The notes beneath the pieces are model-generated. The model saw nothing but the letters and a program-made list of their open reading frames with translations, was not told the DNA's origin and ran no database searches. A DNA stretch of 64,000 nt from Macrobrachium rosenbergii (Eukaryota; Arthropoda; Malacostraca; Decapoda; Palaemonidae). The position numbers were made by a program, and so were the translations under genes. Position 1 is the first letter of the stretch. Each line of letters opens with the position of its first letter. The DNA lies in assembly GCF_040412425.1 (NCBI RefSeq), contig NC_089744.1:21699501-21763500 (forward strand). The letters run 5' to 3'. Below are positions 60,503 to 64,000 of the stretch, in pieces.

Positions 60503-60911
60503 CTTTAGCTTTCTGTAAAAGAAAACTATTGTTCCGGCTTTGTCTGTCTGTCCGCACTTTGTTCTGTCCGCACTCTTTTCTGTCCGTCCTCAGATCTTAA
60601 AAACTACCGAGGCTAAAGGGCTGCGAATTAGTATGGTGATCATCCACCCTCCAATCATCAAACACACCAAAATACAGCCCTCTAGCCTCAAGTAGTTTTT
60701 ATTTCATTTAGGGTCAAAGTTAGCCATAATCGTGCTTCTGGCAACGATTAGGCCATGCCACCACCGGGCCGTGGTTAAATTTTCATAGGCCGCGGCTCAT
60801 ACAGCATTATACCGAGGCCACCGAAAGATAGATCTATTTTCGGAGACCTTGATTACAAGCTGTACAGAAAACTCCATTGCGCCGAAAAAACTTCGGCACA
60901 TTTTAACTTGT
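60503..60911 (-). mobile_element. family A hairpin element, copy 12 (complete)
   Basis: All stems are recognisable. The last stem is GCGCCGAAAAAACTTCGGCAC with changes. Confidence 0.95.
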
Positions 60912-60957
60912 TTTTTCTATTCCCTCACATTTATATATTTATGACGTTTTCCTACAA

Positions 60958-60959
<2 letters not shown>

Positions 60960-61022
<63 letters not shown>
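60960..61022. repeat. (TC)n microsatellite
   Basis: About 63 bases of TC. Confidence 0.98.
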
Positions 61023-61027
<5 letters not shown>

Positions 61028-61683
61028 AGGCTGATTTCCCCTTTAGAGCTCTCTTGGGTCTATAGTCTGTCGACTCCATCAATAAAGGTTTTCAGATGAA
61101 GATTTAAAGAAAGACAGAAAGCTAAATTCGAAACCTAAGACCTACGCCACATCTGACCCACAATATCATAATCGCTGCTGCAGAGTAGCACAGCATAGCT
61201 ACAGTATAGCCACTCTTTGCGATATGAGTCTAACGGTCTGTTATTATATATCTATCCTGAAACCGCAGAAGATCAGAAACCTTATCAGTGTTTATCGATC
61301 ATTCGCTCTGGTGTTCAAGGGCGGTTGCTTACGTGTGAATAAATCTCGGGCAAATGGACGAAAAGAAAAAGTAGAAAGACTGAATATCGTAGAATTTACT
61401 GAGGCATTCGCTATTTTACTTTTTACGCCTACAGTTCTTGGTCCGTAGTAAGAAACCTAGGCAACCAAACGCCTGTTGGAGAGCACTGAATATCTTAAAT
61501 ACCTAAAAATACCTATTGTTTTTTTTTTTTTTTTACACTGGATAACATACTGACATGTACTTCACACTGTTGCCAACCCCATGGTAACCATGGCTCCTTC
61601 TTCCAGCACAATGCGGGACGTGACTGCGATCGAAAGCCAGCCCTTCAAACACTAATAAATATATAAATATAAATATATACATA
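61023..61683. other. gene-free stretch
   Basis: T-run at 61519-61534. A 74-codon frame (61224-61448) is unsupported. Confidence 0.4.
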
Positions 61684-62049
61684 TGTTACAGGGAATATGT
61701 GAAATGTCCAGATCGCTTAGGAACACTTGATCCCCGAGGGCTAGAACGAAACACGGCGAAACGGTGATTCATCTACACTGTTTCGCCGTGTTTAGTACTA
61801 GGCCCTGGGGGGTCAAATGTGTTTTGCTGTGTTTAGTACTAGCCCCTGGGGCATCAAATGCACTTAGGGACATTTGATCCCCCAGGGGATAGTAGCAGAC
61901 ACGGCAAAATACATTTGAGCCCCAAGGGGATAGTACTAAACAAGGCGAAACAGTGTAGATGAGTCACTGTTTCGCCGTGTTTAGTACTAGCCCTCGGGGA
62001 TCAAATGTATCTAAGCGAATTGGTCATTTCACATATTCCCTGCAACATA
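61684..62049. mobile_element. 366-bp nested palindrome
   Basis: The outer arms begin TGTTACAGGGAATATGTG and, inverted from the right, TGTTGCAGGGAATATGTG. They stay alignable to the centre near 61867. Each half is itself partly palindromic: the module TTTCGCCGTGTTTAGTACTA, plus a GCCC-GGGG pair and TCAAATG, recurs in alternating orientation. No coding capacity. Arm divergence is visibly greater than in the 32415 palindrome. Confidence 0.92.
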
Positions 62050-62351
62050 TATATACATGTAAATAATCTTGCAATCAACATTAAAGGATAATGAGTCGGA
62101 TCTGAGTCAATCTGCCCGGTGGTCATGACTCGGGATAAAACAGCAATTTATAATTGTAACCCTCACAGTAAACAGAACTCACGCCAACAGAAAAACGTAA
62201 AGATTCTCTGCACAATATATACCATGACTAAATGCCTCGCAACTACCATAACAATAAATACAATACGGATATGCATTTGTATTTGCTGGGAGAGTCAAAT
62301 GCTAACGGCCATATCACATTACGCCAAGGATGCTATAGAAACTGTACTGTA
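62050..62351. other. unique sequence, nothing recognised
   Basis: Short spacer. The 100-codon frame 62119-62421 runs into a transposon and is unsupported. Confidence 0.4.
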
Positions 62352-62597
62352 TTGTCCTCAAAAGGAAAACTGCAGTATCTGCAAAATTTTCGAAATTGAG
62401 ATATGCCACCTATTGGGCTAGTGAAACGCTAATACACAAGTTACTGCAGTTTCAGAATGATTCTTCAATGCCTTATTTATGGGGTCCCATGTGCAGTATC
62501 TGCAAAATCAGTAATAAGGCAAGGGAAAACTGCAGTATCCACCATTTCTCTCAGTTTTGCATTTTTGCAGATTCTGCAGTCTTCCATTTTAGGGCAG
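62352..62597 (+). mobile_element. family E MITE-like element, copy 2, with flanking direct repeat
   Basis: Aligns end to end, inverted, with 34289-34541. The left end is TTGTCCTCAAAAGGAAAACT and the inverted right end CTGCCCTAAAATGGAAGACT. The 9-bp TGTACTGTA is present at both 62343-62351 and 62598-62606, immediately outside the ends, as a target duplication would be. Confidence 0.82.
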
Positions 62598-62912
62598 TGT
62601 ACTGTACCTTCCTTATTCTGTGGACAGCAGAATGGCCACAAATGAAATATTTTTAACGGCACAGCAAAGAAAAGATTGGGAAATACTGTACGAAATTAGC
62701 TGGATGTTCTTGGTAACTGCGCTGAAGATTAGTTATTCGTGATTCGCTGTTGTCTTCATAGCGGAGGCCTGCAGTTTTCTGAGCATCCCTATTGTGTGTG
62801 TGTTTAGGACTTTCCGGAGTTATTTGCTTTAAAGGGAAAATTAATATGATACATATATAAATGTGTATATATAATGTATGTGTATATATATATAATATAT
62901 ATATGTATATAT
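62598..62912. other. unique sequence, nothing recognised
   Basis: Spacer ending in TATATA-rich sequence. Confidence 0.5.
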
Positions 62913-62974
62913 TACTTAAAGGACCTCATTCAAACTGGATGGTACCATCCAGTTTGAATGAGGTCCTTTAGTAA
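62913..62974. repeat. 62-bp palindrome
   Basis: Arms of about 30 bp (AAAGGACCTCATTCAAACTG and inverse) meet at GGTACC, with one single-base indel. TATATA-rich sequence is on the left and (AT)n begins at 63019 on the right. Confidence 0.92.
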
Positions 62975-63015
62975 TTCTACTAATGCACAGAACAATTGTG
63001 TATGTGATAAAGTTA

Positions 63016-63837
<822 letters not shown>

Positions 63838-64000
63838 TTTTCGTGTTATGTAAAAGAAAACTATTGTGCCGGCTTTGTCTGTCGGTCCGCACTTTTTTCT
63901 GTCCGCACTTTTTCTGTCCTCCCTCAGATCTTAAAAACAACCGGGGCTAAAGGGCTGCAAATTGGTATGTTGATCATCCATTCTCCTATAATCAAACATA
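63838..64000 (-). mobile_element. family A hairpin element, copy 13 (cut by window end)
   Basis: Contains the terminal stem, the CCGGCTTTGTCTGTC block and the first arm of the long middle stem, then runs off the right edge. Confidence 0.93.

Overview
The window looks like intergenic and intronic DNA from a large, repeat-rich animal genome, most likely a decapod crustacean. The reasons are very long (GA)n and (AT)n microsatellites every one to two kilobases, several short interspersed families in 5 to 13 copies each, a tRNA-related SINE, hardly any coding sequence, and GT-AG splice sites in the one gene I can support. The organism call is inference from style, not from a marker gene.

The only well-supported gene lies on the minus strand at the left end. 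An exon at 8876..8654 carries a start codon and a type II signal anchor. A second exon at 2497..2139 joins it in phase and ends in YCYVPK, the start of the 5'-phosphosulfate loop of Golgi carbohydrate sulfotransferases of the CHST8-14 kind. The rest of the catalytic domain must lie beyond position 1. The 6.2-kb intron between them (2498-8653) holds a diverged duplication, a hairpin, a (TC)n run and a tRNA-Glu-like pseudogene. Weaker coding candidates are a lipocalin-like exon (36750..36584, minus), an exon bounded by good splice sites (28290-28459, plus), a helical reading frame (49333-49575, plus) and a 45-bp-repeat reading frame (36074..35728, minus). Putative promoters or first exons are at 17841 (Inr plus DPE), 52241-52403 and 41880..41669.

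The rest, from about 11.4 kb to the end, is a mosaic of mobile and tandem repeats. Family A (about 430 bp, 13 copies, built from four consecutive hairpins) and family B (about 310 bp, 6 copies) are scattered throughout. Family C is a tRNA-derived SINE (5 copies). Family D comprises foldback palindromes sitting against (AT)n tracts. Family E is a MITE-like element (2 copies). There is also a hAT-type MITE with an 8-bp target duplication (19933-20275) and the decayed 3' end of a Tc1-like transposase (56757-56881). Tandem arrays include a 24-bp array (45970-46609), a 45-bp array (35735-35950), a 30-bp array split by a SINE (53236-53850), a degenerate 31-bp array (54170-54930) and a (GA)n-cored higher-order array (18659-19568).

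The most unusual structures are the long palindromes: one of 566 bp (32415-32980), a nested one of 366 bp (61684-62049), and shorter ones at 15363-15538, 53874-54034, 57667-57723, 59916-60000 and 62913-62974. Most abut (AT)n on at least one side. No rRNA, CRISPR array, bacterial operon or recognisable viral gene was seen.
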